Positions 51,292-60,525 of a stretch of DNA of 64,000 nt are shown here, one piece after another. How positions within the stretch are numbered: the stretch's first letter is position 1; every line of letters begins with the position of its first letter. The stretch covers positions 562,146 through 626,145 of the forward strand of contig JANRJQ010000010.1 in NCBI GenBank assembly GCA_033763895.1, written 5' to 3'. The notes beneath the pieces were generated by a model. That model was given only the letters and a program-made list of their open reading frames with translations, was not told the DNA's origin and made no database searches. Source of the stretch: Chloroherpetonaceae bacterium. GTDB taxonomy: Bacteria; Bacteroidota; Chlorobiia; Chlorobiales; Thermochlorobacteraceae. Both the position numbers and the translations under genes were made by a program.

Positions 51292-53423
51292 GAAAGGGAT
51301 TCGTTAAGACTTAAATTAGTTGGCAATTCGATGGTAAAAACAGAGCCTTTACCAATTCCTAAAGACTCCGCCTGAATCGTTCCACCGTGTAATTCAACAT
51401 AAGATTTGATAATCGAGAGCCCAAGCCCTGTAGAAATCTCCCCACCTGTCGGTTTTGCAGAAAGCTTTTGAAATTTTTTGAAAAGCAGCTCTTTTTCTTG
51501 ATGTGAAAACCCTTGACCCTCGTCTTGAACTGAAAAATAAAGGCTTTCAGATGTACGAGAAAGCCGAATGGTAATGGTTTGGTTTTCGAAAGAATACTTA
51601 ACGGCATTCGAGATGAGATTTTCAATTGATTCACGGCACTTTGATTCGTCCGCTACAATCTCGTAGGATAAGGAGGGTTCAATTATTAGAACAAGTTTCT
51701 GAGACTTCCGATCCAAAAGGATTCGATTGGTTTCAATGACGGAGTGCATCAGTGAAAGAAAATCAAATCGATTAAGAGTCAGCTTAAATACTTTATCCTT
51801 ACCATTTTGAGACTTATTGATTTCAAGTAGCGAGGAAATTAGCATTACAACATGATCGGTTGCCAATTTCATTTTCTTCAAGTAATCAAGAACTTCTTTG
51901 TCTTTAATTCGAAAACTAATCAAATCGGCATAACCTTTAATCACTTGCAATGGGTTTTTTATATCATGAATTGCGACCCCAAGAATGGCATTTCGCATTG
52001 TGTCGGTTTCAAGTAACTGAGAATTCACGGCAATGACATCTTGATAAGAGCGAAGCAAGTTTTCGTTTCGTTGACGGTAAATTTCAGCTTCTTTACGGAC
52101 TTTTTCCGTTTCAAGTTCAACGATTAGTTGTTGCGTTGACCCATTTGTGCCATTGTTCGAAAGTTCTTCTTTGAGTTGGTGATACATTTCATAGAGTAAC
52201 AATGCCTGCTCAAAATCTCCACGCATTTTTTGAATGGAATAAGCCAAGTAATAGACTTCAATTTGGAGGGGGGCAAGAGCTAAATCTGCGGAGAGATCGA
52301 GCGCTCGTTTTAGGAATAAGTTATTTTCGGATAAAAGGGTAGAATCATTTTTGTGGAGATAGATGTTGGCAAGCCCGATCAAGCTTAAAACAACCGCCTT
52401 TGTATCAAAGATTGACTCATTGATCTGCAAGCTTTGACGGTAACATTCATAAGAAGCATCGAATTTTTTTTCAAGAAAGAATACTTTTCCCAAACCAAGC
52501 AGACTTTTTCCCTCAAGTTGCAGATTACCAATTTTGCGAGCTAAACCTAAGCTTCTTTCAAAGGCAAGCTGTGCATTAAGTTGTTCTCCTAAGCCTATAT
52601 AGGCATTTCCTGTATGAAGAATGGATTGACATATTCCATACTGATGATCCAATTGTTCGAATACACTTCGGCTTCGATCATAATAGTTAATGGCATTTTC
52701 AAATTCCTTTTGCGATTCAAAGACTTCACCAATAAAACTAAGAACCTGAGCAATTTTAGATTTATAATCAACTCCCTCGAAATATTGCAGGGCTTGAATA
52801 AATGAAGCCAAGGCAGAAGAAAAATGCCCTTGAAGAAACTGAATTCTGCCAATGCCTATGCGTGCTAAAGATTCAATTTCTCGATTGCCAATACTTTTTC
52901 CAATTGATAATGCTTCAGAAAAATACTGCAACGATTCTCGATATTGGTGAAGTCGTTTCCTTACGAATCCCAATTGGATATAAGCCAACGCTACGCCGGA
53001 TTCAGAATTCGATTCTGATGCAAGGTCTTTTAATTCTAAAGCAATTTTTTCGGATGAATCGTATTCCAAAAGCATGAATTTTGTTTCGGAAATTCCCCAT
53101 AGTGCCAATAGCTGATCTTCTTTGGCGTTGCATTGTTGGAAGATAAAAAGTGCTTCATTAAAGAGTTTTAATGCCTTAAGAAAAGATCCTGTTTGTAAAT
53201 GTGATTTTGCGGAGAAGAAAAGGGCAATACCTTTACCGTATTCATATCTCAATCGGTTGGACTCTTCAAGATGGAGCTCCGATAAAAGAACCGCTTCGCG
53301 AGGGTCCGAGAGGCTTAGCAGCGAAATTAAATTTGAAATAATATCAATTTTTTCGACTTGAGTAATAGAATGGGAAGAAGGCGACTGATGGGAGAATTGA
53401 AGAGAATCAATGTTTCTTTCCAT
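51288..53423 (-). CDS. TPR-containing histidine kinase (histidine present)
   Basis: This 711-residue cytosolic protein shares the layout of the two proteins at 41-45 kb: TPRs (ALAYIQLGFVRKRLHQYRESLQYF), coiled coil (KEAEIYRQRNENLLRS), HisKA segment and ATPase domain. Here the phosphoacceptor is kept, H486 in AIHDIKNPLQVIKGYADL, and all ATPase motifs are present (ENLISNAVKYS, DEGQGFSHQE, FKKFQKLS, GLGLSII). It is therefore the candidate active kinase of the set. It overlaps the LptF/G gene by 4 nt. No response regulator adjoins; the two-receiver protein at 13.8 kb is the only one in the window. Confidence 0.88.
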   Translation of the reverse strand: MERNIDSLQFSHQSPSSHSITQVEKIDIISNLISLLSLSDPREAVLLSELHLEESNRLRYEYGKGIALFFSAKSHLQTGSFLKALKLFNEALFIFQQCNAKEDQLLALWGISETKFMLLEYDSSEKIALELKDLASESNSESGVALAYIQLGFVRKRLHQYRESLQYFSEALSIGKSIGNREIESLARIGIGRIQFLQGHFSSALASFIQALQYFEGVDYKSKIAQVLSFIGEVFESQKEFENAINYYDRSRSVFEQLDHQYGICQSILHTGNAYIGLGEQLNAQLAFERSLGLARKIGNLQLEGKSLLGLGKVFFLEKKFDASYECYRQSLQINESIFDTKAVVLSLIGLANIYLHKNDSTLLSENNLFLKRALDLSADLALAPLQIEVYYLAYSIQKMRGDFEQALLLYEMYHQLKEELSNNGTNGSTQQLIVELETEKVRKEAEIYRQRNENLLRSYQDVIAVNSQLLETDTMRNAILGVAIHDIKNPLQVIKGYADLISFRIKDKEVLDYLKKMKLATDHVVMLISSLLEINKSQNGKDKVFKLTLNRFDFLSLMHSVIETNRILLDRKSQKLVLIIEPSLSYEIVADESKCRESIENLISNAVKYSFENQTITIRLSRTSESLYFSVQDEGQGFSHQEKELLFKKFQKLSAKPTGGEISTGLGLSIIKSYVELHGGTIQAESLGIGKGSVFTIELPTNLSLNESLS

Positions 53424-53514
53424 TCATTCAATACATAATCGTGAAATGCAGCTAATCAGCCAATATGAAAATGATAAAAATCAAACGAAGTGCTTAAGGT
53501 CACAAGTATCACAT

Positions 53515-54675
53515 TTACATATAAGCTTCAAGTTGTTTGCGTTTCAAGGTATCAACGGAGTGTTTCACATCTTGAGAATGGCCTCGTCGGCAAATGAGGA
53601 GTGCGTCAGGTGTATCAACAACAATTAAATCCTCAACACCAATCAACGCAATGGTTTTTGTCTTAGGTTTCAAAACCATTACTTTCTCCGTTTTTTGAAG
53701 AAGAAGGTTATCATGAATTTCATTTCGGTCGTTTTGCAACCTAAAATTCATGATTTCATCCCAACTTCCAGCATCTGACCAATCAAATTCACCCTGCATC
53801 ACATACACAGATTCCGCTTTTTCCATTACGCCATAATCAATCGAAATCGAATTGGTGCAGCTGTAAACTTGTGCAATCACTTCCTTTTCCTTTCTTGTGC
53901 CACATGCTTGAAATATAAGTTCCATATCTTTGTAAAGACTCGGCATACATCGCTGAAACTCACGATAAATTGTGGAAAGTTTCCAGATAAAGACACCGCT
54001 ATTCCAAAAGAAATCCCCACTTTCTAAAAATTTCTTGGCGGTTTCAAGATCTGGTTTTTCTGCAAATGTCTTAACGGGATTGGCCGTAATTCCAAAACGA
54101 ACTTTAATTGAGGTTGTGATTTCATTTGAAATTTGCTCTGATTGAATATACCCGTAGCCGGTTTCTGGTCGATTCGGACGGATGCCAATCGTAACCAGCG
54201 AATCGGTTTTCTCAGCAACTTCTACTGAGGCTTTTAAGGTCTGCTGAAAAAGGGCCACATCATTAATAACATGATCGGCAGGAAGCACAATCATTGAAGC
54301 ATGCGGGTTTCTTTTTTTTATGATTGCAGCTGCTAAAGCAATACAAGGGGCCGTATTTTTTCCGACAGGCTCAACCAAAATATTTTTGGGCGATAATGTC
54401 GGAAGTTGCTTTTTTACCAAACTCTTTCCCTTTTCGTTGGTCACGACAAAGATATTCTCGATTGGAACCACGCCACTCAAGCGAGACACCGTTTTTTCTA
54501 TCATTGTCCCGTCGCCAAAAAAATCAAGGAATTGCTTAGGCTGATTTTTTCTCGAAAGTGGCCAAAGTCGTGAACCAACGCCTCCGGCCATTATGACGGC
54601 AAAAATATTTTTATCGAGTTGCTCTTGAGTGGTGGCTAAATCGGGGTTTGGTTCATGCATTTGAAATACTTCCAT
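53515..54675 (-). CDS. Mannose-1-phosphate guanylyltransferase (ManC-type, transferase domain only)
   Basis: This 386-residue enzyme makes GDP-mannose from mannose-1-phosphate and GTP. It has IMAGGVGSRLWPLSRKNQPKQF, the signature of the family, and VIVLPADHVIN-like IVLPADHVINDVALF, PETGYGYIQSEQ, FAEKPDLETAKKFLESGDFFWNSG. The mannose-6-phosphate isomerase domain of the bifunctional ManC is absent; length fits the single-domain form. GDP-mannose feeds polysaccharide or glycan synthesis. Next to the TPR lipoprotein gene upstream by 29 nt. Confidence 0.9.
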   Translation of the reverse strand: MEVFQMHEPNPDLATTQEQLDKNIFAVIMAGGVGSRLWPLSRKNQPKQFLDFFGDGTMIEKTVSRLSGVVPIENIFVVTNEKGKSLVKKQLPTLSPKNILVEPVGKNTAPCIALAAAIIKKRNPHASMIVLPADHVINDVALFQQTLKASVEVAEKTDSLVTIGIRPNRPETGYGYIQSEQISNEITTSIKVRFGITANPVKTFAEKPDLETAKKFLESGDFFWNSGVFIWKLSTIYREFQRCMPSLYKDMELIFQACGTRKEKEVIAQVYSCTNSISIDYGVMEKAESVYVMQGEFDWSDAGSWDEIMNFRLQNDRNEIHDNLLLQKTEKVMVLKPKTKTIALIGVEDLIVVDTPDALLICRRGHSQDVKHSVDTLKRKQLEAYM

Positions 54676-54704
54676 TGATAAGTGTTTCGAAAAAGTTGAT
54701 AAAA

Positions 54705-55787
54705 TTATTTCTTTACAGGTTTCTTTTTTTGAGAAAGTGCCGCTTCAGCATCTGTTTTAATTGACAAAGCAAGGGTATTATCCGCTTCTTGTTTCAGGAT
54801 AATAGTTGCAATTTTTAGTGCTTCTTCGAAGTTCTTCGCCTCTAAGAAGCAAATCCCTAAGTTTAAGTTTGCAACCACAAAATCTTTTTTAAGCTGTCTA
54901 GCTTTCTGAAATAAAGACTGAGCAGATAAGGTGTTACCAAGTTTATATTCAAGAAATCCTAAGTTGTTAAACGCTTCTGCATAGGAACTATCTCTAGAAA
55001 CTAGATGAAGCAATGTTTCCTTCGCCTTCAAAGGTTCATTGCTTTGGTAATAAGCAATTGCCAAAGCGTTTTCAGCCTCAGAAAAATTTGGAGAAAGAGT
55101 TAAAGCGTGGGTGAGGAAATCAATTCTTTCTTGAAGATTGCTTGTGTTTTCACCTTTTAATCCTAAAGCATAAGATTCAAGTGAAAATCTACTTGCCGCG
55201 ATATCCTTCGCTATTCTTGCGTTATCCGAAGCAATCACAAAATTAGGATTGAGACGAACTGCTTCCGAAAAGTATTGCAAAGCTCTCTCCGTATCGTTTT
55301 GCAAAAGATATATAAAACCAGCGTTGTTGAAGGCTTCAGCTTGGCTGAAATCATATCGGATGGACTCTTGGTAAGCGAAAAGTGCCGAATCTTTGATTCC
55401 TAATCCAAAATAAGCGTTCCCGAGCTTTAGTAAAATGAGCCCCTTATCTATAGCATTGAATCTCTTTGAATTCTGAATTACAGGCTGCGCATTTCGAAAA
55501 TGAAAAATGGCTGATGAATACTTTTGGGAATCGAGTTTCATGATACCTTCTTGAAATTCACGGATCGCTAAAGCAGCGTTGAGCGAATCGATTCGCTCAT
55601 TTTCAATTTTCACTGTTTCTATTTTTGCAGAATCTAATGAGACATTCTTTGGTAATCTTTTTTGAACGATTCCTCGTGAAACATCTTCTGTTGACGCCGT
55701 CGAGCCCGTTCCGCAAGAAAAAAAAGTGAATGAAAGAATAAAAACGATTCCACTCAAAAAAACCCGATTGAGAGTGCGTTTTTTCAC
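54705..55787 (-). CDS. TPR-repeat lipoprotein
   Basis: I favour the GTG at 55787 (360 residues), which gives a compact lipoprotein signal (KKRTLNRVFLSGIVFILSF, lipobox TFFSCG); the TTG at 55808 would add seven residues. From about 60 onward come TPRs: AIFHFRNAQPVIQNSKRFNA, AFNNAGFIYLLQNDTERALQYFSEAVRLNP, AFNNLGFLEYKLGNTLSAQSLFQKARQL, ending in a lysine-rich tail. The lipid-anchored TPR protein probably scaffolds an envelope complex. It is followed by manC on the same strand and divergent from rsmG. Confidence 0.82.
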   Translation of the reverse strand: MKKRTLNRVFLSGIVFILSFTFFSCGTGSTASTEDVSRGIVQKRLPKNVSLDSAKIETVKIENERIDSLNAALAIREFQEGIMKLDSQKYSSAIFHFRNAQPVIQNSKRFNAIDKGLILLKLGNAYFGLGIKDSALFAYQESIRYDFSQAEAFNNAGFIYLLQNDTERALQYFSEAVRLNPNFVIASDNARIAKDIAASRFSLESYALGLKGENTSNLQERIDFLTHALTLSPNFSEAENALAIAYYQSNEPLKAKETLLHLVSRDSSYAEAFNNLGFLEYKLGNTLSAQSLFQKARQLKKDFVVANLNLGICFLEAKNFEEALKIATIILKQEADNTLALSIKTDAEAALSQKKKPVKK

Positions 55788-55957
55788 TTGGGTAAATTTG
55801 TTACGCAAAGCACGGTTTAATTAAATTCAATTAACTTACGAATGCATCGATTAAAAAGAGTAATAAAGATATTGATTTGATGATGATTTTTTGATTTCTC
55901 TCTTTTAACCTTGCTTTTTTATCGACGAAACACTTTTTCGAATCTATCAATTTACCT

Positions 55958-56611
55958 GTGACAAAAGAAGATTTACTTCTCATAGAAGAATGGCTCCCCA
56001 AAAAAAATTTAATGGTTACAAAGGAGCAGTTGCAAAGCTATTGGAGCTATGGAGAAATGATTTTGGAGTGGAATCAGAAAGTAAATCTTATCAGCCGAAA
56101 AGATGAAGAGGCCGTGCTTTCAAAGCATATTTTTCATTCACTTGTTATCGCCTTTTTTCATTCGTTCAAACCAAAAGAAAAAGTGTTGGATTTGGGAACA
56201 GGGGGCGGTTTACCCGGAATACCACTTGCCATTCAATTTCCAGATACTTATTTCCTCCTTATTGACTCCACAGGAAAAAAGATTACAGCTTGTGCTGATA
56301 TGATTTCGCGATTGAAACTAAAAAATGCGGTTGCTAAAAAATCGCGTGCGGAGGAACTTCGAGGAACTCAATTCGATACAATTGTTAGTCGGCAAGTGGC
56401 AGAGATGAAAAATCTTACAAGATGGGTCAGACCTTTAATCAAGCCCGGTGGCGAGTTGCTTTGCTTGAAAGGGGGTAATCTTGAAGAGGAAATTGGAACA
56501 GCATTGATTGAAAGTGCAGACACGCTCTCGTTCCCGGAAACCATTAGAACAGAACCGATTGACTTCTTAGGGGAAAAGTTTGCAGAAAAATTTGTCGTTA
56601 TTGCCCATTAA
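55958..56611 (+). CDS. rsmG: 16S rRNA (guanine527-N7)-methyltransferase
   Basis: RsmG (GidB) methylates G527 of 16S rRNA using SAM. The GTG-started 217-residue protein shows WNQKVNLISRKDEEAVLSKHIFHSL, the SAM motif KVLDLGTGGGLPGIPLAI, IDSTGKKITACADM, then DTIVSRQVAEMKNLTRW and KPGGELLCLKGG. It converges with the RluE-like gene. It is not next to mnmG, its frequent neighbour in other bacteria. Confidence 0.94.
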   Translation: MTKEDLLLIEEWLPKKNLMVTKEQLQSYWSYGEMILEWNQKVNLISRKDEEAVLSKHIFHSLVIAFFHSFKPKEKVLDLGTGGGLPGIPLAIQFPDTYFLLIDSTGKKITACADMISRLKLKNAVAKKSRAEELRGTQFDTIVSRQVAEMKNLTRWVRPLIKPGGELLCLKGGNLEEEIGTALIESADTLSFPETIRTEPIDFLGEKFAEKFVVIAH

Positions 56612-56630
56612 CTAAATCTTTGTGTTCAAA

Positions 56631-57206
56631 TCAGCGCATTCTTTTGGAAAAAAGTTGATCAATTTCTTTTGAAGTTAATTTTCGCCAAGTTCCCAAAGCC
56701 AAATCCCCAATCGTAAAATTGCCAATCTTTACTCGAATAAGCCGAAGGGTTGGATGACCAATGTGAGCGGTCATTTTACGAACTTGACGATTTTTACCTT
56801 CAATCAATTCCAACTGTAACCAAGCCGTAGGAACGGATTTTCGAAAGCGAACGGGAGGTATCCTTTCCCAAAGCCATTCAGGTTTATCAATAAGAGTTAC
56901 TTTGCAGGGCAAGGTTTTTCTAGATTCAATTATTATCCCCGTTTCCAATTGGTGAAGTTTAAATTGCTCTGGAACTCGTTCGACTTCTGAGATGTATCTT
57001 CGGGGATGTTGATTCTTTGGATTTAAAAGTTGATCAGTTAATCCAATTTCATCTGAAAGAAGTAGAAGTCCTTCGGAGTCCGAATCCAAACGCCCAATAG
57101 GATAAACTTCTTTGGGAAGTGAAAATTCAGACAAAGGCCGATTTCCACTTCCATCTGAAGTGAATTGAGATAAAACGCCGTAAGGCTTATTAAAAGCGAT
57201 GACCAT
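56631..57206 (-). CDS. RNA pseudouridine synthase (RluE-like)
   Basis: The 191-residue protein has the RsuA/RluB/RluE-type active-site segment PIGRLDSDSEGLLLLSDE with the catalytic Asp, and LELIEGKNRQVRKMTAHIGHPTLRLIRVKIG. There is no S4 RNA-binding domain at the front: the chain starts at MVIAFNKPYGVL. That makes RluE, which modifies U2457 of 23S rRNA, the closest match. It follows kdsB by 3 nt. Confidence 0.9.
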   Translation of the reverse strand: MVIAFNKPYGVLSQFTSDGSGNRPLSEFSLPKEVYPIGRLDSDSEGLLLLSDEIGLTDQLLNPKNQHPRRYISEVERVPEQFKLHQLETGIIIESRKTLPCKVTLIDKPEWLWERIPPVRFRKSVPTAWLQLELIEGKNRQVRKMTAHIGHPTLRLIRVKIGNFTIGDLALGTWRKLTSKEIDQLFSKRMR

Positions 57207-57209
57207 TAA

Positions 57210-57983
57210 TTATCGCTTTTCCTTTTTTGCTTTTAGAATCTTTAAAACCTTTTGGGCATCGTTTAGTGTATCCACAGCTTGGGATGGGTAAGGTGTTTTG
57301 ACACAAAAAATCTTAAATCCATTTTCCAATAAACGAAGTTGCTCTAAACTTTCAGCCATTTCAAGTCGCGAAGGTTTAAGTCTTGTAAATTCAAGTAAAG
57401 TCTCGCGCTTGTAGGCATACAGGCCTATGTGTCGAAATGCAGTTTCTTTTTGAGTTAATTCACCAATTCCGGTTCTGAAAAACGGTAGTGGAGAGCGTGA
57501 AAAATAGAGCGCATATCCGTCCCTTCGAATCACGCACTTGACAGTGTTCGAATCTTTATATTCTTTTGAGTATGAAAAGAATGGCGTGTAGAGCGTTGTG
57601 CAATCAGGCATCATGTCCATTGTCAGCATTGGGTGAATGGCAAAATCGATAGAACGAGGATCGATCAAAGGTTCATCACCTTGAACATTAACAATAACTT
57701 CCTGCTTGAGATTCAGTTTACGAGTTGCAAATGCAAGTCGGTCCGAACCGCTCTTTAAAGATTTTGGGGTCAGAATGGCTTTGCAGTTGAATTTCTCTAC
57801 AGTTTTAAGTATGCTTTTATCATCGCATGCAATAATGACATCCTCCGCCAATTTAGATTGGATTGCTTGTCGGTAAGTGCGAACCACCAAAGGTACACCT
57901 AAGAGATCAAAGAGCATTTTTTGGGGCAAGCGGGTTGAATGAAGTCTTGCCGGAATAATAATTATCGCGCGTCGGGTTATCAT
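57210..57983 (-). CDS. kdsB: 3-deoxy-manno-octulosonate cytidylyltransferase
   Basis: KdsB activates Kdo as CMP-Kdo for the LPS inner core. The 257-residue protein begins AIIIIPARLHSTRLPQKML and carries VIIACDDKSIL, GSDRLAFATRKL, NVQGDEPLIDP, RHIGLYAYKRETLLEFTRL and ESLEQLRLLENGFKI, all family landmarks. The start is ATG at 57983. It belongs to the lipid A/core pathway also represented by lpxA and the GT9 genes. Confidence 0.95.
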   Translation of the reverse strand: MITRRAIIIIPARLHSTRLPQKMLFDLLGVPLVVRTYRQAIQSKLAEDVIIACDDKSILKTVEKFNCKAILTPKSLKSGSDRLAFATRKLNLKQEVIVNVQGDEPLIDPRSIDFAIHPMLTMDMMPDCTTLYTPFFSYSKEYKDSNTVKCVIRRDGYALYFSRSPLPFFRTGIGELTQKETAFRHIGLYAYKRETLLEFTRLKPSRLEMAESLEQLRLLENGFKIFCVKTPYPSQAVDTLNDAQKVLKILKAKKEKR

Positions 57984-58153
57984 ATAGTCAATTGTTCTCT
58001 AGGCGAGAATGTTTCAAGCCCTTTTTATTATCTTAAAATTACAATTTGGCAAATCAATATTCATGTCAAGTTGATTCATGATTATTTTTTAAGCATTTGC
58101 AACAGGCTTACTCAAGCTTTTATCATCAGAATAAATTTCGAAAAGACGAATTT

Positions 58154-59818
58154 ATGAAGGGATTTGGATTTGTATTACTCATCATTGCTGTATTGATTTT
58201 TGGATTAATTGTTGGAACACGGCTGCCTGATTTTATTGGTTCTGGCTTAAGTGCTAAAAACACACAAAAGTTTAATGAAGCCTTTCGATTGGTTTCGGAG
58301 CATTATGTTGATAATGTGGATAACAATGCCATTTCTGAGGGTGCAATAGAAGGAATGCTTCAAAGGCTTGACCCACACTCAGTGTATCTTTCGCCTGAAG
58401 AAGCGCGTCGCTCAAGAGAAGAATTTCAAGGCAGTTTTGAGGGAATTGGAATTCAATTTGAAATGATAAAAGATACGCTTGTCGTTATTGCCGCTTCTTC
58501 GGAAGGGCCAAGCGAAAAAGTAGGAATTCAATCCGGAGATCGAATCATCTCAATCAATGACACGAATGCTGTTGGTCTAAAAAATGATGAAATCATTCGA
58601 CGGCTTCGTGGTCCAAAAGGATCTATTGTGAAAGTGACAATCAAGCGTTCAGGTTATGATGAAGCATTGATATATAACATCAAAAGAGATAAGATTGCGA
58701 CCTACAGTGTCGATACCTACTTTATGCTCGATTCCCAAACAGGGTACATAAAAATTTCACAATTTATCGAAACAACGCATAGCGAATTTTTACAAGCTTC
58801 AACAGCGCTTAAAGAGCGAGGTATGACGCAATTGATTCTTGATCTTCGCAATAATCCCGGTGGCATTTTGCAACAAGCAATAAAAATATCAGATGAATTT
58901 TTAGGTGCTTCACAAAAAATTGTATCACAAAGAGGGCGAAGTATTCCAGCGCAAACGGATTACTCCGAGGCAGGGCAAGCATTTGAATCGATTCCATTGA
59001 TTGTACTTGTTAATCGTGGAAGTGCTTCAGCTTCTGAAATTGTGGCCGGAGCAATTCAAGATCACGACCGCGGGTTGATTGTCGGTGAAACGACTTTTGG
59101 CAAGGGGCTCGTTCAAAGACCCTATGAATTGACCGATGGTGCGATTTTGCGCGTAACCATCGCAAAGTATTATACGCCATCAGGAAGGCTAATACAGCGA
59201 CCGTTTTATGAAGGTGAGAGCCGCCGTGATTATTACGAAGAAGCAGATCGCTATGCTAAAATTGATGAACAAGCGATTGCGATTGCAAGAAATCAAAATT
59301 TGGAATTGATTGAATCGGCACCTCTAATTGTCCCTGATTCTGCCCATAAAGCCTATCGTACCGACGCAGGGCGGCTCGTTCTTGAAGGTGGTGGCATTAC
59401 CCCGGATTACTTCGTTTGGTCGGATTCCATTACAAGGTTTTATCAGGCAGTTCGGTCGAAACGCTTGTTCAGTGAATTTGCGCTTTCTTATTTGGAGAAG
59501 TATCCGGAATTGCGAAAAAAATTTATGGCCAAATTGCCATCAAAAATAGAAGAGTTCTCTAACGAATTTGTTATTGAAAGTCAAGATATTCAATCATTTC
59601 TTTCACTGACAACCGACAATGGAATTGCTTTTGATTCTACTGAATTTGTGAAAGATGAGCGTTATTTGTTGGGGGCAATAAAATCTGAAATAGCCGGTCA
59701 AATTTGGGGTTCAAAGGCAAGAGCCGAACTCCTCATCCGAAACGACAATGTGTTAAGGTCTGCGATGACCCTATTTCCAAAAGCAACCGCGTTTGCCCAA
59801 AACTCAAGAACTAAATGA
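58154..59818 (+). CDS. C-terminal processing peptidase (S41 family)
   Basis: I use the ATG at 58154 (554 residues), which puts a signal/anchor helix (GFVLLIIAVLIFGLIVGTRL) at the N-terminus. A PDZ domain (about 80-165: IVIAASSEGPSEKVGIQSGDRI) is followed by the protease core: VLVNRGSASASEIVAGAIQD with the catalytic Ser and TTFGKGLVQRPYE with the catalytic Lys. The last 150 residues are a family-typical extension. Ctp enzymes trim periplasmic proteins, and in phototrophs the D1 protein. A sigma70-like TTGCAA-18-TATCAT lies upstream. It ends 8 bp into the convergent kinase gene. Confidence 0.93.
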   Translation: MKGFGFVLLIIAVLIFGLIVGTRLPDFIGSGLSAKNTQKFNEAFRLVSEHYVDNVDNNAISEGAIEGMLQRLDPHSVYLSPEEARRSREEFQGSFEGIGIQFEMIKDTLVVIAASSEGPSEKVGIQSGDRIISINDTNAVGLKNDEIIRRLRGPKGSIVKVTIKRSGYDEALIYNIKRDKIATYSVDTYFMLDSQTGYIKISQFIETTHSEFLQASTALKERGMTQLILDLRNNPGGILQQAIKISDEFLGASQKIVSQRGRSIPAQTDYSEAGQAFESIPLIVLVNRGSASASEIVAGAIQDHDRGLIVGETTFGKGLVQRPYELTDGAILRVTIAKYYTPSGRLIQRPFYEGESRRDYYEEADRYAKIDEQAIAIARNQNLELIESAPLIVPDSAHKAYRTDAGRLVLEGGGITPDYFVWSDSITRFYQAVRSKRLFSEFALSYLEKYPELRKKFMAKLPSKIEEFSNEFVIESQDIQSFLSLTTDNGIAFDSTEFVKDERYLLGAIKSEIAGQIWGSKARAELLIRNDNVLRSAMTLFPKATAFAQNSRTK

Positions 59819-60503
59819 ATTGAGACGCGAGAATCACTGCCCCCGGGATTAAAAAATTATCCACTTCCTTGGGGCTAACAGCTTCTGCAATTGTGGCGAT
59901 TAGTGTGATGAAACAAATTCGTATTAGATTGAAATCAGTTGGGATAATCCACCACACAAAAAATAACGCTGCCCCAAAACCAAAAAGAAAAACTGACAAA
60001 CTTCCTTCAATACTTTTTGGGCTTAATATTGCGTATTTCATTTTTCCATAGCGAGACCCGATAAGCGGCGCTACTCCGTCTCCCCAGCCAAGAACAGCCA
60101 TTGCCACAACGCCTTCAAAAGACTTATAAAAAAAAGTTCCGCAAATTGTTCCTACAATAACAAAGAAAAGAGGGCCTTTCAAGAGTTCATGTGGGTTTCC
60201 GGTGCGGGTCATCGTTCGAACGGCTTCATCGTCGGGGCCGGCCGTCAATCCTTTTAAGGTTAAAAGTACAATCCATAGCACATAGATGCCGACATTGAGA
60301 TATTTAGTCCAATGACCATCATCAAAAAAAGGGATAAAGATGATCAATGTTCCCGCGCCAATATGTGTGATTTTTCGACTGATATCTTGAGGCAAACCAT
60401 AACGCTTTACCAAAAAATCCATCAATGCCACAAGGCTAAACACATAAATGAATGTTATGGTGCAAAACAGCACGTTATTCCATAATGGCGATATCCCTGT
60501 CAT
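59811..60503 (-). CDS. Isoprenoid-alcohol kinase-like membrane protein (phytol/farnesol/dolichol kinase family)
   Basis: This 230-residue protein has about seven helices and the CDP-alcohol/dolichol-kinase pattern: YGLPQDISRKITHIGAGTLI, GLTAGPDDEAVRTMTRTGN-like loop, AVLGWGDGVAPLIGSRYGK and KSIEGSLSVFLFG. These are the marks of the VTE5/VTE6/farnesol-kinase branch, which makes phytyl or farnesyl phosphate. It follows the BChl-synthase homologue by 22 nt, so a role in supplying or recycling the chlorophyll side chain is likely but not proven. A CDP-diglyceride synthase is the other possibility. Its 3' end overlaps the protease gene. Confidence 0.7.
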   Translation of the reverse strand: MTGISPLWNNVLFCTITFIYVFSLVALMDFLVKRYGLPQDISRKITHIGAGTLIIFIPFFDDGHWTKYLNVGIYVLWIVLLTLKGLTAGPDDEAVRTMTRTGNPHELLKGPLFFVIVGTICGTFFYKSFEGVVAMAVLGWGDGVAPLIGSRYGKMKYAILSPKSIEGSLSVFLFGFGAALFFVWWIIPTDFNLIRICFITLIATIAEAVSPKEVDNFLIPGAVILASQFI

Positions 60504-60525
60504 TGATGAGAATAGAATTGGTTAA

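Noticed and set aside
41103-53423. The repeated TPR sequences as DNA repeats
   Set aside because: The similarity is at protein level between paralogues; no long identical DNA repeat was noticed.
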